A stretch of DNA of 64,000 nt from an uncultured Alphaproteobacteria bacterium (GCA_944390455.1 CALXPU010000001.1:164148-228147); one strand, 5' to 3'; counted from the stretch's first letter, positions 7,865-16,804 are shown. The notes: generated from the letters alone by a model not told the origin. Numbers and translations are program-made.

Positions 7865-9994
7865 ATGAAAAAACTTCTAAAATTTATTCTTATTTCAGTT
7901 GTTTCTGTTTGTGTTTTGGTTGTGGCGGCAGGATATATTCTTTTAACACAAATAGATTTTAATGCCTATAAAAATAGTATTATAAAGATTGTTTATGAAA
8001 AAACCGGACGTCAATTGACAATGGATAATATTCAGTTGAAACCATCTTTTAATCCGATTGTAGAAGTGCAAAAGGTTACTTTTTCTAATGCAGAGTGGGC
8101 TAAAAATCCAGAAATGGTATCTGCACAATCTATAGAGTTGGGTTTTGCGTTGTTACCTTTGTTTCATAAAAAAATTGAAATTGATACTTTTACCGTTCAT
8201 GATGCTGTAGTAAATTTGGAGATGAACTCTCAAGGTAAGGCTAACTGGGAATTTTCAGATAATCAATCTTCCGAAGTTAAAAAACAGGTTCTGTCAAATT
8301 GGAGCTTGATTAAAACAGCTTATGCTGATGATACTCTAACAACAAATGTTCCAGTTTCTGGAGAGGAATTTTTATTGTCTGAATTAGTGGTTAGAAATCT
8401 TCTTTTAGATAATGTTCAGATTAATTATACAGATACGGCTCAAACAGTTCAAAGTTACAAAATTAACAATCTTAAACTGACGGAAGCTGACTTAAATAAT
8501 ATTAATTTTGATTTTAATGTAAATGATGGTCTGTATACCGGAACAGGTATTGCCGGTGGCTTTAGTAAATTAGAGAATGTAAATGGCTACCCAGTACAGG
8601 GGCAGTTTGATGTCATGGGAATCCAAGCAACCACAGATGTGCTTTTATATGATTTGATGGGGGGAGAAATTCGTTTTAAGGGAAATGTAAGTGCTCAGGG
8701 ATTTTTAGGAAAAAACAGCGGGTATAATGAATCTGTTAATGCAAACATTGAGGGAAATTTGAAAAAAATTAAGGCTGATATTCAAAGTTTGATGTTTGCA
8801 GGTAATCAGATTAAAGGAACTGTTTCGGTTGACTTAAATCAGCAAGTCCCTGCAATTAGAGCAAACCTTAGTAGTGATAAAATTGATTTGGCTTCTTTTA
8901 CAAAGAAAACGCAAAGCATGGCTGCTTTTAGTTTAGTGAAAGAGGCTAAGGCTACAACACTTGTACCTAATGAGGTTATTCCTTATCAATATTTATCAGA
9001 TGTTGACGCTAAAGCTGATGTTTATATCGGTTTGCTGTCTAATGCAAATGTTGAATTGGCAAAAGATTTAACTCTTCAAGCTGAAGTTGTTAAGGGAATT
9101 CTCAATGTTAAATTAACAAAGGGTATGATTTTTAATGGAGATGCAACCGCTGCGTTTAATGTCAATGCTTCTCAAAAATCTGTTTTGTTTAAAATGGATG
9201 TTAAAAGATTGAATCTAAAACAAGCATTGGCTGCTGCTGGTGATATTAAAGCAGCATTGGATTTTAGAAGCGGTAGTGAAACTGATATCGTTGTTAATTT
9301 GATAGGGCAAGGGGATACTTTTGCAGAAGTCGTTGATACCTTAAACGGACACTTTATTACAATTATGGAACAATCTCAGTTACATATAGGTAATATTGGC
9401 TTGTTGAAAGGGAATATTATTTCTCAATTATTGGATACACTTCGTATTACTAAGGGAAATGATGATCTGAATTTAAGATGTGCTGTTGTGCGTGCAGATT
9501 TGAAAGATGGTAAGGCACAAATTCCAAATGGAATTACCGTTAATGCAGATAAATTTACGATTGTTGCAACAGGTGATGTTAATTTGAAAAAAGATGAACT
9601 TAATTTGAGTTTTAAGCCGTTTGCCGGAAAATTAACAGATACAAATCTGGCAAAGGTTTTATCCTCATTGGTAAAATTGACAGGAACAATTCAAAAACCA
9701 AAAATTCGTGTGGATAGCGCAAATGCTATTAAAACGATTGTTGGTGTAACAACTACCGGGCCGGTTTATCTGGGAAGCCAAATGTTATTGGAAAATGATG
9801 GTTCTCCTTGTTATACAGCATTGCAAGGAACAGGATTGGAAAGTAGATTTCCGAAACCTGAAAATGTTGTTACACAAACGACCGATGATGTCGGACAAAT
9901 TTTTGATGATAGTGTTGGTGCTGTAAAAGATACAACAAAGGGAATTATTGATATTTTATCCGGTTCAGTTAAAAGTTTAAGTAGGACGAAATAA
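7865..9994 (+). CDS. AsmA family protein
   Basis: Large envelope protein of the AsmA/YhdP-like family. Residues about 5-27 form one N-terminal membrane anchor, followed by the typical NAYKNSIIKIVYEKTGRQLTMDNIQLKPSF block. A long beta-rich region ends in the AsmA C-terminal domain, with a KDELNLSFKPFAGKLTD-like strand. AsmA-type proteins are now seen as bridge-like lipid carriers between inner and outer membrane; that role is known for relatives and only inferred here. The 709 aa is in range. It is in an operon with rluC upstream (6-bp gap) and the ATP12-like gene downstream. Confidence 0.85.
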   Translation: MKKLLKFILISVVSVCVLVVAAGYILLTQIDFNAYKNSIIKIVYEKTGRQLTMDNIQLKPSFNPIVEVQKVTFSNAEWAKNPEMVSAQSIELGFALLPLFHKKIEIDTFTVHDAVVNLEMNSQGKANWEFSDNQSSEVKKQVLSNWSLIKTAYADDTLTTNVPVSGEEFLLSELVVRNLLLDNVQINYTDTAQTVQSYKINNLKLTEADLNNINFDFNVNDGLYTGTGIAGGFSKLENVNGYPVQGQFDVMGIQATTDVLLYDLMGGEIRFKGNVSAQGFLGKNSGYNESVNANIEGNLKKIKADIQSLMFAGNQIKGTVSVDLNQQVPAIRANLSSDKIDLASFTKKTQSMAAFSLVKEAKATTLVPNEVIPYQYLSDVDAKADVYIGLLSNANVELAKDLTLQAEVVKGILNVKLTKGMIFNGDATAAFNVNASQKSVLFKMDVKRLNLKQALAAAGDIKAALDFRSGSETDIVVNLIGQGDTFAEVVDTLNGHFITIMEQSQLHIGNIGLLKGNIISQLLDTLRITKGNDDLNLRCAVVRADLKDGKAQIPNGITVNADKFTIVATGDVNLKKDELNLSFKPFAGKLTDTNLAKVLSSLVKLTGTIQKPKIRVDSANAIKTIVGVTTTGPVYLGSQMLLENDGSPCYTALQGTGLESRFPKPENVVTQTTDDVGQIFDDSVGAVKDTTKGIIDILSGSVKSLSRTK

Positions 9995-10004
9995 TTTGGT
10001 TGAA

Positions 10005-10505
10005 ATGCAGGAAATTGTTTGTTCTGTTCATGAACATAGAAATGAAATTGTGCTTCGGTTGCTTGAATTTTCGGTAACCGATACAATTTTGTATTTAAAA
10101 GAATGTATTTCTAATGAGAAGACATTAAATAGTTTAAAATATGCAATTTGTTTTGCGAATGATTTTTTGCAAACAAAGTTTGAGGAAGTTTCCGGATTGG
10201 AAGTTTCGACAACTAATTTAGCACAAAAAGAGCTCTTAAGAGAATTTCTTAATAAATTGGATGATGTATCTTTAGCTGTGGTATATCTTGTGGCAACGGA
10301 ATTAAGGTCTGTTCTGTTGGGGTGTTTGTTTTTATGTCGTGTTTTTTCTGTAAAAGATATTTTTAATTTGGCATTTGCAGAAGAATTAGAAGAACAGGAT
10401 AAATGGGGATGTGATGATTGCATTCGTCAGAAACATACGGAAATTTTAGAGAAATTAATGTCTTGGGAAAAATTTTGTAATGAGAGAAGTTTATTTAAAA
10501 ATTGA
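10005..10505 (+). CDS. ATP12-like F1-ATPase assembly chaperone (divergent, short)
   Basis: Resembles the C-terminal helical domain of ATP12, the chaperone that holds the F1 alpha subunit during assembly. FSVTDTILYLKE matches the family's Y-x-x-TDL-x-CYRA block. The conserved LxxLxxATxLxGSLVL helix is present as VATELRSVLLGCLFL, and DKWGCDDC with the following helix corresponds to the E-Q-WGED block. The usual N-terminal beta domain (about 70 residues) is absent, and there is no room for it after the asmA stop at 9994. The start is taken as the ATG at 10005; a TTG at 9996 is possible. The 3' end overlaps the acylphosphatase gene by 26 bases. Confidence 0.65.
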   Translation: MQEIVCSVHEHRNEIVLRLLEFSVTDTILYLKECISNEKTLNSLKYAICFANDFLQTKFEEVSGLEVSTTNLAQKELLREFLNKLDDVSLAVVYLVATELRSVLLGCLFLCRVFSVKDIFNLAFAEELEEQDKWGCDDCIRQKHTEILEKLMSWEKFCNERSLFKN

Positions 10506-10767
10506 GGGAAGAGTTCAAGGTATTGGTTATCGTCGGTGGGCTGTTTCTAAGGCTCTGGAAATTGGTGGAATTTCAGGGTGGGTAAGGAACGAAGATGATG
10601 GTAGTGTTGAAATACTGATGAGTGGGGATGATGATAAAATTAATCAAATGATACAATGTTGTTATCAGGGGCCTCTTTTTGCGCGAGTTGATAAAATTTC
10701 TTTTTTGCCAGGGGTGAGAAATTATTTTTTACCACAGATTGAAGAAAATGTCTTTAGGCGTATTTAA
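10480..10767 (+). CDS. acyP: acylphosphatase
   Basis: Small hydrolase of acyl phosphates such as 1,3-bisphosphoglycerate. The active-site loop GRVQGIGYRRW holds the phosphate-binding Arg, and GWVRNEDDGSVEI holds the catalytic Asn, as in all acylphosphatases. It is 95 aa, full length. The start lies inside the 3' end of the ATP12-like gene, so the two are translationally coupled. It is the last gene of the rluC-asmA-ATP12-acyP run; no clear intrinsic terminator follows. Confidence 0.92.
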   Translation: MREVYLKIEGRVQGIGYRRWAVSKALEIGGISGWVRNEDDGSVEILMSGDDDKINQMIQCCYQGPLFARVDKISFLPGVRNYFLPQIEENVFRRI

Positions 10768-11118
10768 TTGTAATCTTAATACAAATTAGCATTGTTGATA
10801 TTAGTTTTTTCGTCATTGCATATTCTTTTCTTTCGTGTCTGTTGGCGATGAGAGAAATATGCGTGTAATGTTGATGATAAAACTAGAATTTTACTCGCTT
10901 TAAAAGATATTTATTATATCTTAATTGGAAAGATATTTGCGTGCAAGTCGAATAAACTTGGGCGAAAATCATGAACTTTATTATGAATGAATATAATATA
11001 TGCTTTGGGGTTGCAGTTGATTAGTGACTGTGTATGAATTATTAGGGGAGTGGGAAATGTTTTTTAGAACTAAAGGATACAAGAAAATACTTTAAAACTT
11101 TTAAATTAGGAGGCTGTA
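10768..11118. other. 351-bp intergenic region upstream of trxB
   Basis: No long frame. It holds an inverted repeat AAGATAT/ATATCTT near 10905-10923, a possible hairpin GCATATT/AATATGC near 10824-10865, and a promoter-like TTGATT (11017) with TATTAG (11040). A 12-codon frame (11057-11095) follows AGGGGAG. The length and these elements suggest a long trxB leader or a small RNA, but nothing decisive is visible. Confidence 0.35.
11057..11095 (+). CDS. possible 12-residue leader peptide upstream of trxB
   Basis: ATG preceded by AGGGGAG at good spacing encodes MFFRTKGYKKIL and stops 23 bases before the trxB start. It may be a leader peptide or chance. If the promoter-like element at 11017-11045 is real, its ribosome-binding site would lie outside the transcript. 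Confidence 0.2.
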   Translation: MFFRTKGYKKIL

Positions 11119-12054
11119 ATGGCGTTATATACAACTGATTTGCTTATTTTGGGCTCTGGTCCTGCCGGTTATACCGCGGGGATTTATGCTACTAGAGCAG
11201 GACTTAAGACAATGATTGTTTCCGGAAATCAAGAAGGTGGACAATTGACTATGACAAATAGTATTGAGAACTTTCCGGGATTTGAGGAAATCAGTGGTTA
11301 TGAATTAATGGATAAAATGAAACAGCAAGCTTTGAAACTTGGTGTGGATTTTGTTAATGATAATATTGTTGAAGTAGATTTTTCTAATAGACCATTTGTT
11401 TGTAGCTCTGAAAATGGACATTCCTTTAAGGCTCGGGCTGTAATTATTGCAACGGGTTCTTCAGCTAAATGGTTGAATTTGTCTTCTGAAAAGAAATTCT
11501 TAGGATATGGAGTTTCTGCTTGTGCTACTTGTGATGGGTTCTTCTATCGTGGAAGAACGGTTGCTGTTATTGGCGGTGGTAACTCTGCGGCTGCAGAAGC
11601 TTTGTATTTAGCGTCGTTGGCTGATAAAGTTATTTTGGTACATAGACGTCATCAATTACGAGCAGATAAGATTTTGCAAGATAGAATCTTAAATAACAAA
11701 AAAATCGTTGTTGAATGGGATAGTGTTGTTGAAGAGATTTTAGGCGAAGATGAACCTTTGAAAGTAACAGGAGTTAAACTTCGTAATGTAGAAAATGATG
11801 AAATAAAAACTGTTCCTTTGGATGGTGTATTTATTGCTGTTGGTCATCAACCGAATACAGAAATATTTAAAGAACATCTTGTTTTGGATGGTAAAGGTTA
11901 TATTGTTACACGTGAAAATAGCTCTGCAACAAATGTTGATGGTGTTTTTGCGGCAGGTGATGTTAAAGATCCGAAATATAAGCAAGCTGTTATTTCTGCC
12001 GGTAGTGGTGCCATGGCAGCGATGGACGCTATTGAATATTTAGATAAGGATTAA
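11119..12054 (+). CDS. trxB: thioredoxin-disulfide reductase
   Basis: FAD- and NADPH-dependent reductase of thioredoxin. The N-terminal dinucleotide motif GSGPAGYTAGIYATRAG is followed by the redox-active CATC (Cys135, Cys138). The NADPH-binding GGGNSAAAEALYLA and the C-terminal FAD block GVFAAGDVKD follow. Length (311 aa) is standard. AGGAGG precedes the ATG. The stop overlaps the convergent glycosyltransferase gene by four bases, so the two transcripts share their ends without an intervening terminator. Confidence 0.96.
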   Translation: MALYTTDLLILGSGPAGYTAGIYATRAGLKTMIVSGNQEGGQLTMTNSIENFPGFEEISGYELMDKMKQQALKLGVDFVNDNIVEVDFSNRPFVCSSENGHSFKARAVIIATGSSAKWLNLSSEKKFLGYGVSACATCDGFFYRGRTVAVIGGGNSAAAEALYLASLADKVILVHRRHQLRADKILQDRILNNKKIVVEWDSVVEEILGEDEPLKVTGVKLRNVENDEIKTVPLDGVFIAVGHQPNTEIFKEHLVLDGKGYIVTRENSSATNVDGVFAAGDVKDPKYKQAVISAGSGAMAAMDAIEYLDKD

Positions 12055-13436
12055 TTATCTTTGATTTCTGCAGTGTACAGGCAATATTTAGTATTTAATT
12101 TGTAGCGTAGATGGAAAGCCAAGTTTGAGTTATAATAACTTGGCTTTCCGCATGTTCGGAAGAGTAGTAAGTTTGGGTTTTGTTGTACAAAGTCTGTTAA
12201 AGTATATATGTTTATGCGTTTATACATGTGATGTAGCGACTCTTGGAAGCCTTTTAGTGTTGTATAGTTTGTAGCGTTCTGATTTATTAGAGTGATGTTG
12301 TTATTTAAGTATGGAAGGATTATGTTGCCGTCAAAATGTTCCAGAACTAAGATTTTTTGTTTGTGTTCTGGGAACAGTTTGTTGATTTGTACGGCACTGT
12401 TTGTGAGTTGCTTTAAATAATGTTTGTCGGCTATTTTATATTGATTTGCTGGGTTAAAAATTAGAGCGATAGCGGTTATGGCCAAGGGAAGAGTTTTATA
12501 TAAAGGTATTTTTTCTTGTGTGGTATTACTGATCCAATAAGAGCATATTAAGTATATGTAGAAGAAATTGTGAAGATGTATTCCACCATGATACAAGCTA
12601 TGGAAAATTATAAAAAGTAGCCCCTGAGTGCTGATTAAGAAAAATAAGGCGGTATATTTTTTGTTTTTATAAAAAATATAGAGAGAAATTAAAATTAGGA
12701 TTGGGTATGTATAGATATTCAGCGGAAATAAGGCTTTGTTTATATCTGATATCAAAGTATTAGAAGTAGGGGTGTGTTTGGTTATATCTGTATCGTAATT
12801 ATAAAATTGTAAGATGATTAGAATTAACTCAATGAGGCCGACAATTATTATTTGTAGCGTTGGTGTGGTTATTGTTTTATTTTGTAGACTTACTTTTATA
12901 TTTTCATAAAAATAGGAAATTCCCAGAATCAGAGCACCTAAGAAACAAGCTAGATTGGTGTTGGCCGTTAATAAAAGTAGGCTTAAGTATAAAATATTTT
13001 TTTTATGTCTGTATGGATAGATGCTTAAAAGGGCAAATAATAAGAGTAATCCTAGAGAGTAACTGCGTGCAAATGCAATATATAATTGTAAAAATGGAGC
13101 GGATAATGTTATAAGATATTTTAGATATGCTGGAAAAGGCGCATATTTGTATAGTAAATAAAATGCGCCTAGCATGAAGACAAGATTTAAAATATATAAA
13201 GAATATGGATATAGAAAATTTGTTTTTGCTATAGGCATTAAAATGTAAAACCAAAGGAAAGGGTGTCCTTCAGTTTTGCTTAAAGTAAATATATCGGTTA
13301 GTGATAAATATCGTGCAATATTCCAAGCGTGTGCTTCGTCGTAATTTGGAGGGCAATTTAAATTTAAAAAAGCTGCCGAAATTATTAGGATTGTAAAACC
13401 TATAATATACAAATGATATTTCAGCAGCTTTTTCAT
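12051..13436 (-). CDS. GT-C fold membrane glycosyltransferase-like protein
   Basis: Multi-spanning protein with about ten hydrophobic segments. The first periplasmic loop NYDEAHAWNIARYL, with the DEA-x-x-W signature, followed by EGHPFLWFYILMP and ARSYSLGLLLLF, is typical of GT-C enzymes. These use polyprenyl-phosphate sugars to decorate lipids or proteins (PMT/ArnT/GT39-like group). The acceptor cannot be inferred. The C-terminal 120 residues are soluble. It directly precedes nothing in its own direction except trxB, which is convergent. ychF lies two bases upstream on the same strand and may be co-transcribed. Confidence 0.7.
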   Translation of the reverse strand: MKKLLKYHLYIIGFTILIISAAFLNLNCPPNYDEAHAWNIARYLSLTDIFTLSKTEGHPFLWFYILMPIAKTNFLYPYSLYILNLVFMLGAFYLLYKYAPFPAYLKYLITLSAPFLQLYIAFARSYSLGLLLLFALLSIYPYRHKKNILYLSLLLLTANTNLACFLGALILGISYFYENIKVSLQNKTITTPTLQIIIVGLIELILIILQFYNYDTDITKHTPTSNTLISDINKALFPLNIYTYPILILISLYIFYKNKKYTALFFLISTQGLLFIIFHSLYHGGIHLHNFFYIYLICSYWISNTTQEKIPLYKTLPLAITAIALIFNPANQYKIADKHYLKQLTNSAVQINKLFPEHKQKILVLEHFDGNIILPYLNNNITLINQNATNYTTLKGFQESLHHMYKRINIYTLTDFVQQNPNLLLFRTCGKPSYYNSNLAFHLRYKLNTKYCLYTAEIKDN

Positions 13437-13438
13437 CT

Positions 13439-14551
13439 CTATACGTTAAATAAGAAGTTTAACAGATCTCCGTCTTGAACAACGTAATCTTTACCTTCTG
13501 AACGCATTTTTCCGGCTTCTTTGCATCCTTGTTCGCCACCGAATTTGATATAGTCGTCATAGGCTATTGTTTCTGCACGGATAAATCCTCTTTCAAAATC
13601 TGAGTGAATGATGCCAGCGCATTGAGGCGCTTTAGAGCCCTTCAAAAATGTCCATGCTCTTACTTCTTTGGGACCGGCGGTAAAGTATGTTTCAAGACCG
13701 AGTAATTCATATCCGGCTTTGATAATTTTGGTTAATCCTGTTTCTTCTAGTCCTAAAGCTGATAGAAATTCTTGTTTTTCTTCTTCACTGTCTAATTGAG
13801 CTACTTCGGATTCAATTGCGGCAGAAATGATAACAGCCTTTGCGTGTTCTTTTTCTGCTTTTTCAAATACTTTTTTAGAGAATTCATTACCGGTTGCAGC
13901 GCTGTCTTCATCAACGTTGCATACGTATAATACGGGTTTTGATGTTAAAAGCTGCATCATTTGATATTGCTTCCAAGCATCTTTATCTTCAGGAGATGGA
14001 GCAGCTGTGCGTGCTGGTTTTCCTTCGCGTAATGCGTTGATAATTGGCTCCATTACTCTGGCTCTCACAGCGGCTTCCTTATCGCCTCCGGTTTGAGCTT
14101 TCTTCTTTGTTTGTTCAAAACGTTTTTCTAAGGATTCTAAATCAGCAATCATTAATTCTGTTTCAACAATTTCAGCATCGCGAATTGGGTCAACAGATCC
14201 TTCTACATGAGTGATGTTGCTATCTTCAAAACAGCGTAGAACATGGATGATTGCATCTGTTTCACGAATATTGGCTAAGAATTGATTGCCTAAGCCTTCA
14301 CCTTTGGAAGCGCCTTTTACTAAACCTGCTATATCTACAAATTCTAATTGTGTGGGAACAATATTTTTGGGGTGTACAATGTTGGCTAGCTCTTGCAAGC
14401 GTTTGTCCGGTACAGCGACTCGGCCAGTGTTTGGTTCAATTGTGCAAAACGGAAAATTTGCAGCTTGTGCTGCAATGGTTTGTGTTAATGCGTTGAATAG
14501 AGTGGATTTGCCTACGTTTGGAAGACCTACAATACCACAGTTAAATCCCAT
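13439..14551 (-). CDS. ychF: redox-regulated ribosome-binding ATPase YchF
   Basis: Obg-family P-loop protein that prefers ATP and binds ribosomes. The N-terminus MGFNCGIVGLPNVGKSTLFNALT holds Walker A (GLPNVGKS). DIAGLVKGASKGEGLGNQFL is the switch II region, and the C-terminal TGS domain ends with YVVQDGDLLNFLFNV. In place of the NKxD motif is VCNVDE, which is normal for YchF. It is 370 aa, full length. The order rplY-pth-ychF is widely conserved in bacteria and holds here on the minus strand. Confidence 0.96.
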   Translation of the reverse strand: MGFNCGIVGLPNVGKSTLFNALTQTIAAQAANFPFCTIEPNTGRVAVPDKRLQELANIVHPKNIVPTQLEFVDIAGLVKGASKGEGLGNQFLANIRETDAIIHVLRCFEDSNITHVEGSVDPIRDAEIVETELMIADLESLEKRFEQTKKKAQTGGDKEAAVRARVMEPIINALREGKPARTAAPSPEDKDAWKQYQMMQLLTSKPVLYVCNVDEDSAATGNEFSKKVFEKAEKEHAKAVIISAAIESEVAQLDSEEEKQEFLSALGLEETGLTKIIKAGYELLGLETYFTAGPKEVRAWTFLKGSKAPQCAGIIHSDFERGFIRAETIAYDDYIKFGGEQGCKEAGKMRSEGKDYVVQDGDLLNFLFNV

Positions 14552-14668
14552 TTTATTGCTCCTGTTATCATTATGTTTTCTTTTATGCGGTTATACTAAA
14601 GAAGTAATCTTTTTGCAATAAAAATATAGGGATATATAATGGGAAATGTTCGTTTTTATAAGAAAATT

Positions 14669-15241
14669 TTATTTACTGTTGTGCATTCCGATGAGATTGG
14701 AATAATGCGCAATGCCTTTGTTTAATAATTCGCCTATGCTGTTTGATATAAAATCCAGACGTTCTTGTAAAACATCCATTTCAGCTTTAGCGAAACGGGA
14801 TAGTACAAAATTGACAGTGTCGGTGTGATGTTCTTGGGGGGATCCTACTCCGACGCGGATGCGGTTATATTCAGGACCTATTTGCGAATCTATGTTCTTT
14901 AGTCCATTATGTCCGCCTGCTGAGCCTCCGATTTTTGCTTTTAATTTGCCCAAAGCTAAGTCTTTGTCATCATGAATGACGACAATGTTGTTCGGGGATA
15001 TCTTGTAAAAATTAGCGACTTTGCCAACAGAGTTACCTGATAGGTTCATAAAAGTTTGTGGCTTTAGTAATAGAACTTTTTGACCGTCGATGTTGCCTTC
15101 TGCTAATAGTCCTTCAAATTTTGTCTTGAAAGGAGAAAAATTATAGCGGCTGTGTATTTCATCAGCCGCCATAAATCCAATGTTATGGCGGGTTTTTGCA
15201 TATTCTTCACCAGGATTGCCTAAACCTACCACTAAAAACAT
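14669..15241 (-). CDS. pth: peptidyl-tRNA hydrolase
   Basis: Frees tRNA from peptidyl-tRNA dropped by ribosomes. Conserved GLGNPGEEYAKTRHNIGF contains the catalytic His (residue 19) and substrate-binding Asn. KPQTFMNLSG and VVIHDDKDL complete the active site, and GGHNGLKNI is also present. It is 190 aa. It lies 18 bases downstream of rplY on the same transcript and 117 bases before ychF. Confidence 0.96.
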   Translation of the reverse strand: MFLVVGLGNPGEEYAKTRHNIGFMAADEIHSRYNFSPFKTKFEGLLAEGNIDGQKVLLLKPQTFMNLSGNSVGKVANFYKISPNNIVVIHDDKDLALGKLKAKIGGSAGGHNGLKNIDSQIGPEYNRIRVGVGSPQEHHTDTVNFVLSRFAKAEMDVLQERLDFISNSIGELLNKGIAHYSNLIGMHNSK

Positions 15242-15259
15242 CTTCTTGCCCTATAATTC

Positions 15260-15550
15260 TTAGTTACGCATAAAGTCAACGTGAATAGGCATATCCGATA
15301 CCGGGTCAAATTGTACATCTTTGCAGATTACTTTTTCAGATTTGCCATTTAAAGAAATGGTAATTACTGATTTATAGAAATCACGAAGATCAAGAGCCTT
15401 TTCAAGTTCAACAGGATGTAAACTGATGTTTACAGCGTTTTTCTTTCCGCCATATATAACTGCAGGAATACGGCCTTCTCTACGACATGCACGAGCTGCC
15501 CCCTTACCTGCTTTTTCACGCAAATTTGCATTAAATGTAATTTCTGACAT
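15260..15550 (-). CDS. rplY: 50S ribosomal protein L25, short form
   Basis: L25/Ctc-type protein that binds loop E of 5S rRNA. The GKGAARACRREGRIPAVIYGG and FDPVSDMPIHVDF blocks are diagnostic. At 96 aa it has only the N-terminal L25 domain, as in E. coli. It lacks the C-terminal TL5/Ctc domain found in most alphaproteobacterial homologues. It starts the rplY-pth-ychF operon, behind AAAGGAT. Confidence 0.94.
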   Translation of the reverse strand: MSEITFNANLREKAGKGAARACRREGRIPAVIYGGKKNAVNISLHPVELEKALDLRDFYKSVITISLNGKSEKVICKDVQFDPVSDMPIHVDFMRN

Positions 15551-15580
15551 GTTTTTAATCCTTTTATAAAATTAAAATTG

Positions 15581-15610
15581 ACCAACCGACCTCCAGGGGT
15601 GCCGTTTGGT
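15581..15610 (-). promoter_or_regulatory. hairpin in the rplY leader, possible autoregulatory element
   Basis: On the minus strand, ACCAAACGGC and GTCGGTTGGT form a 10-position stem with 8 pairs and a 10-base loop, 31 bases before the rplY start and without a T-tract. Leaders of L25 genes are autoregulated in some Gammaproteobacteria; that this one is, is inference. Confidence 0.4.
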
Positions 15611-15657
15611 GTGAATTTTTATATATCTTCTTGTTTTAAAAATCAAGATTTTTTTAG

Positions 15658-15689
15658 AAAAAAGAGGAGGTTTGCTCCTCCTCTTTTAT
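15658..15689 (-). terminator. strong terminator after pssA
   Basis: Perfect 11-bp stem AAAAGAGGAGG/CCTCCTCTTTT with a 6-base loop and a T-run on the minus-strand side, directly after the pssA stop at 15692. Confidence 0.9.
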
Positions 15690-15691
15690 TA

Positions 15692-16501
15692 TTACTGTTG
15701 TATCTGTGTTTCTTCTTGTGTTTTTAGGTAGTCTCGTTTGTCTTTAAGGAATTTGAGAATACCAAAAGGAATAGACAAAGCATATAATGCAGTAAGAACA
15801 CCTAAAGTTAGCCAGGTTTGTGTAAATAAGAAATTAGCTAACAGAGCCACAATGATTAGCAAAGGAACAACCATAGATGCTTTAACTTTGCTTTTCTTTA
15901 ATGAAATGGTCGGAATTCTACTGGTTTCTAAATATGATACGAAGCACATCCACAATCCGCAGAATAAGTGCGTTCTTAAAATGTTTTCGGCTTCAATATT
16001 GTCAAAACTTATGAGAATCGGCATCATGACCATAGCAGCAGCTGCCGGAGCAGGAACTCCCGTAAAATAATGTGACCAATATGGTGGAATTGTTTTGTCT
16101 TCCAGCATGGTATTGAAACGAGCTAGACGCATAGCCATTCCCATTGCAAATAGTAAACAGAAAAACCAACCGATTTTAGGTAGATCAAATAAGCACCATT
16201 GGAACATTAAGATGGCCGGAGCAACACCGAAACTTACGAAATCGCTGAGAGAATCCAATTCTGCTCCGAATTTTGAAGAAGCTTTTAACATTCTTGCAAG
16301 TCTTCCGTCCAGTCCGTCAAATAATGCGGCAAGGAATATGAATAAGACTGCTTTACTCCAATCTTCCTGTACGGAATAACGAATTGATGTGATACCGGAG
16401 CAAAGTGCCAGCATTGTTACAATGTTTGGAACTAATTTACGAAAAGGAACTTCCGAAAATTTGTTCTTTGAAAATTTTATTTTCTTATTTAAGGGTTTCA
16501 T
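15692..16501 (-). CDS. pssA: CDP-diacylglycerol-serine O-phosphatidyltransferase
   Basis: Makes phosphatidylserine from CDP-diacylglycerol and serine, the first step to phosphatidylethanolamine. The CDP-alcohol phosphotransferase motif DG-x2-DGR-x-AR-x8-G-x3-D-x3-D is seen from FDGLDGRLAR to GAELDSLSDFVSFG (about 61-92). Six or more membrane helices follow. The ATG at 16501 is chosen because AAGAAAGG precedes it; an in-frame TTG at 16519 lacks a site. The decarboxylase gene psd, often adjacent, is not here. Confidence 0.92.
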   Translation of the reverse strand: MKPLNKKIKFSKNKFSEVPFRKLVPNIVTMLALCSGITSIRYSVQEDWSKAVLFIFLAALFDGLDGRLARMLKASSKFGAELDSLSDFVSFGVAPAILMFQWCLFDLPKIGWFFCLLFAMGMAMRLARFNTMLEDKTIPPYWSHYFTGVPAPAAAAMVMMPILISFDNIEAENILRTHLFCGLWMCFVSYLETSRIPTISLKKSKVKASMVVPLLIIVALLANFLFTQTWLTLGVLTALYALSIPFGILKFLKDKRDYLKTQEETQIQQ

Positions 16502-16681
16502 AAAATTACCTTTCTTCAAATATTTATGCCGAAACGCTGTTTCTGCCGCATAAACTAAATATTACCCAAAATATGCGTTGCATATTAAAAACAGGAAAAA
16601 TTTTAACCGGAAATAAAAAAAATACAAGTTTTATGTTGCATTTATATTTTTTTGTTTGTATAAGATATTTCCAGATGATTT

Positions 16682-16768
16682 GCGCTTGTGGCGGAACAGG
16701 TAGACGCTGCAGACTTAAAATCTGTTGGGAGCAATCCCGTGCCGGTTCGATTCCGGCCTAGCGCACCA
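16682..16768 (+). tRNA. tRNA-Leu (anticodon TAA)
   Basis: 87 nt including the encoded CCA. The anticodon stem-loop GCAGA-CTTAAAA-TCTGT gives TAA. A long variable arm fits a class II tRNA, and the T arm is GCCGG-TTCGATT-CCGGC. The acceptor stem pairs except at position 6-67, which is T opposite T. Confidence 0.95.
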
Positions 16769-16779
16769 TCTTTTAGATT

Positions 16780-16804
16780 AAAACGCCTTTATGGCGTTTT
16801 TTTG
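16780..16804 (+). terminator. intrinsic terminator after tRNA-Leu
   Basis: Perfect 8-bp stem AAAACGCC/GGCGTTTT, 5-base loop, then T-run. Confidence 0.88.

Noticed and set aside
10028..10423. 131-codon minus-strand frame
   Set aside because: Antisense to the ATP12-like gene, Ser/Asn-rich and without a start signal.
16573..16761. 62-codon frame on the plus strand
   Set aside because: It reads through tRNA-Leu; no ribosome-binding site.
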